In this document: piece by piece, positions 61,750-64,000 of the stretch
Layout: each line of letters starts with the position of its first letter
Numbering within the stretch: the first letter of the stretch is position 1
Assembly: GCA_916700875.1 (NCBI GenBank)
Contig: CAKAKS010000032.1
Span: 16,607,629 to 16,671,628 of the forward strand
DNA from: Sebastes aleutianus
Lineage: Eukaryota > Chordata > Actinopteri > Perciformes > Sebastidae
Direction: 5' to 3'
Length of the DNA: 64,000 nucleotides
Made by a program: the position numbers and the translations under genes
The notes under the pieces: generated by a model
Seen by the model: only the letters and a program-made list of their open reading frames with translations
The model's database searches: none
Told to the model about the DNA's origin: nothing

Positions 61750-64000
61750 TCAGCCACCAACCAGTCAGAGCCCTCGGTTCATCCAGCGGCAACAGATGCC
61801 TCGGCCCCCTCTGCATTGGTTGGTTGTTTTTTTACGGAGGCAGTCGCACCAACCAGCTATTCCTCAAGGAAGAGTGGTGGATGATCGAACAGGGGGGGGG
61901 AAGCGAGATAGAAGTGGACGCAGAAGCCAAACGCACACTCTACTGGCCTGGGTCTCACTTGGGATAGGGGGGGGTATTTAATAATGTGCATGACAAAGAA
62001 AACAAGCTTTTGGGACGGTCCTTTCAAATACATAACCCGCCAGTTCTAGCCCTGCATGTAGATGTTCAAGCACACTCCACACTTCTCTCCGCTTCCCTTT
62101 CCGGACAAAACTCAGTAATAACAAGCACAACTCAGCCGCCCAGTCCAAGTCTGTCCCAGCGGTGCCCCCCCCCTACCCCCTACCCCACCAATCCACCCCC
62201 CAGTGCACTGCCAGACAGAAGAAAGCCACTCTTTCTCAGTTTTAATCTGTTTCTTTCTCTCACTCCTCCAATTTCAAGAGTCTCTCTCTTTCTCTTCACG
62301 TGTCCTCGCTCCTGTTGCACCTTTATTTGCTGTTGGTATTAAGTTATTATGCTAAATTCTCGCTTTCTGCTTTCTCTCTGTTGTTCTCTCTCTGTCGTTT
62401 ACCTGTATCACATCTGTTCGTGACTGAGAAAAAGAAGATGATTCTTCTTCAGGGCTAAACTAAAGGGGGGAAAATGAGCTCCCCTGCCCGACATACAGCA
62501 TAGTGTTCACTCGCTCACTCGTCAGTGCCACCGTGTGGCCACAAGAAGAAAACACAGCCAAAGAAAGTGGCTATAAATATTTCTGAACAATATCAAATAG
62601 ATATTATCGAGAAGAAAGAGCAGAGTTTTTTTGCTTCAGAGGCTCTCTGGTCACGTTTAACTTGACACGGAGTCAATGGTGCATGGTTAAAAGCCTCACT
62701 CGGCTTTACAAGGAGAACAATATCAACCAGAATAGTACGAGACAAAACATTCCCCTATCTATGTCTACATATATCTACTGTATATTCACATACATGTACA
62801 CATAAACTGTATTGTTTTGTACTGTATATCACACATTATAAGAGTTATTATGGAATTTTTCGGTGGCCACTGCTGCACTGTACAGTATATAGACGCCATA
62901 CTAAATGCAATGTGACACCTCTCGTGTAAAATACATGCAAGTGAATGGTGTTAATAATGACCACTGTATGTCCGAATATGATGCCAACACTGTAAATCAT
63001 CCACTGGCTGTGCCATTAATGTGACTCACAGAGAAATGAATAGTAAAAACACAGATCATAATGAGAAAACGTGGTCATGGTTCCACAGTGTTTTGATGAT
63101 TTTGTTGTAATCTGTGGGACTCACTATAGTCTGCAGCATCAATTGGAGCCATAAAGTATTGTATATCCTCGTCTGCTCATGCTATTCTCACTTTATTTCT
63201 TTACTAAGATCAGTGACTTGAACAATAATGCATAAGAGCTCCAGTTTGTCTGTGTTTCCAACCTGTTTATGACTTTTATTACTGATACTACTATTATTAC
63301 TGTACTGTATGCCCTCTGCTATCTTAACCACCCTGAAGTGCTGTGTCGGGAATGCTGCTGTATGTGTGTGTGTATGTGTGAGAGTGTGCGAGAGAGAGTG
63401 TGTGTGAGACTGTATTTATGGTGTAACCGTTGGAAAAGAAAAGGGAAATGAGAAAAAGAGAATTAAGAAGTGAGTGTATCCCTTAGAAATAAGACGTATT
63501 TATATGACTAAGCTTTGTCAAGAATGGTGTCGTGATTGTGAGTTTAAGGGAAAAGCATGGGATTATTAGGGGTTATTTAATTCTTATTGTACTGTGTGTA
63601 TTGCAAGGTGTGTTTGGGAGGATAATGTATACAAAATATATTGGATTTTTTTAAATCTCAGTGTAAGAGGAACAGATGAGACACTGTGAGGATATGGGCT
63701 CCGAGATGGTTTCAATTGTGCAGTCATCACTGCTTTGTGTGCGTGCGTGTGCGTGCGTGTGCGTGCGTGTGTGTGTGTTTGGACTGAAAATGAAGTCACT
63801 GTTCTGTCATCTGACTCTGTGGCATTGCAGGTAGACGGCAGCGTCCCTTATGTATAACACATCTTTGTAAACAAAGTGTCCAAATATCCAGGGGGAATAC
63901 TTAAATGACCACGGAACAAATACTGTCTAACATCCAAACACGGCCCAATTTGTTATCTAATTTGGATTAGCGGAAGTTTCTAAACTAGTTTTTGTCAATG
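61750..64000 (+). other. myo10: 3' UTR and downstream flank
   Basis: No further exon. Features include C-runs near 62165-62185, TATATCTAC/TGTATA-rich text (62760-62900) and a GT/GC-rich simple repeat at 63739-63778. I found no canonical AATAAA. Weak variants such as TATAAA (about 62572) exist, so the polyadenylation site cannot be placed and may lie outside the window. Confidence 0.6.

Noticed and set aside
61701..61981. ORFs overlapping the last exon and start of the 3' UTR
   Set aside because: Out of frame with the conserved FERM end; the in-frame TGA at 61747-61749 matches the usual C-terminal length.

Overview
The window is vertebrate genomic DNA, most likely from a percomorph-type ray-finned fish. 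The evidence is a large intron-rich gene of vertebrate type, dense TIR-bearing MITEs, a Tc1-like transposase relic, a tRNA-derived SINE with pol III A and B boxes, LINE 3' ends, and many (CA/GT)n tracts. The species cannot be named from the sequence alone.

One gene accounts for all convincing coding sequence: a complete class X unconventional myosin (myo10 or a fish myo10-like paralog) on the + strand. I rebuilt 43 coding exons from 8160 (ATG) to 61749 (TGA). They sum to 6291 nt, or 2096 codons plus stop, and the reading phase is continuous across every junction. All introns are GT-AG except intron 17, which reads GC-AG. Encoded order: motor (P-loop 157-164, switch I 215-223, switch II 435-440), three IQ motifs (about 750-813), a short charged helix and a coiled coil (about 815-930), a proline-rich and acidic linker (about 985-1160), a split PH1 enclosing PH2, then PH3 (about 1188-1520), MyTH4 (about 1545-1695) and FERM (about 1700-2085). 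This is the full layout of the filopodial motor. The head walks on actin bundles, PH2 reads PI(3,4,5)P3, and MyTH4-FERM carries cargo such as integrin tails.

Layout: 1-7.8 kb is upstream repeat-rich DNA (two adjacent MITEs, a Tc1 relic, CA/GT tracts). 7.8-8.18 kb holds the promoter or leader and exon 1. 8.2-36.5 kb is two introns of about 14 kb split by exon 2, with a tandem duplication, many MITEs and an 18-bp perfect hairpin. 36.5-50.9 kb encodes the motor, IQ motifs and linker. 51.1-61.7 kb encodes PH, MyTH4 and FERM. 61.75-64.0 kb is 3' UTR and flank.

Points worth a second look: a (TG)43 tract replaces the usual pyrimidine tract before the exon carrying the P-loop, and that exon can be skipped in frame. 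There is also a polyproline tract in the linker, a glycine-rich insertion in the FERM domain, a short interrupted lever helix, a GC-AG intron, a 14-nt microexon, and nested or hairpin-bearing transposons. I found no convincing second protein-coding gene, no RNA gene outside the SINE, no CRISPR and no bacterial-type system.
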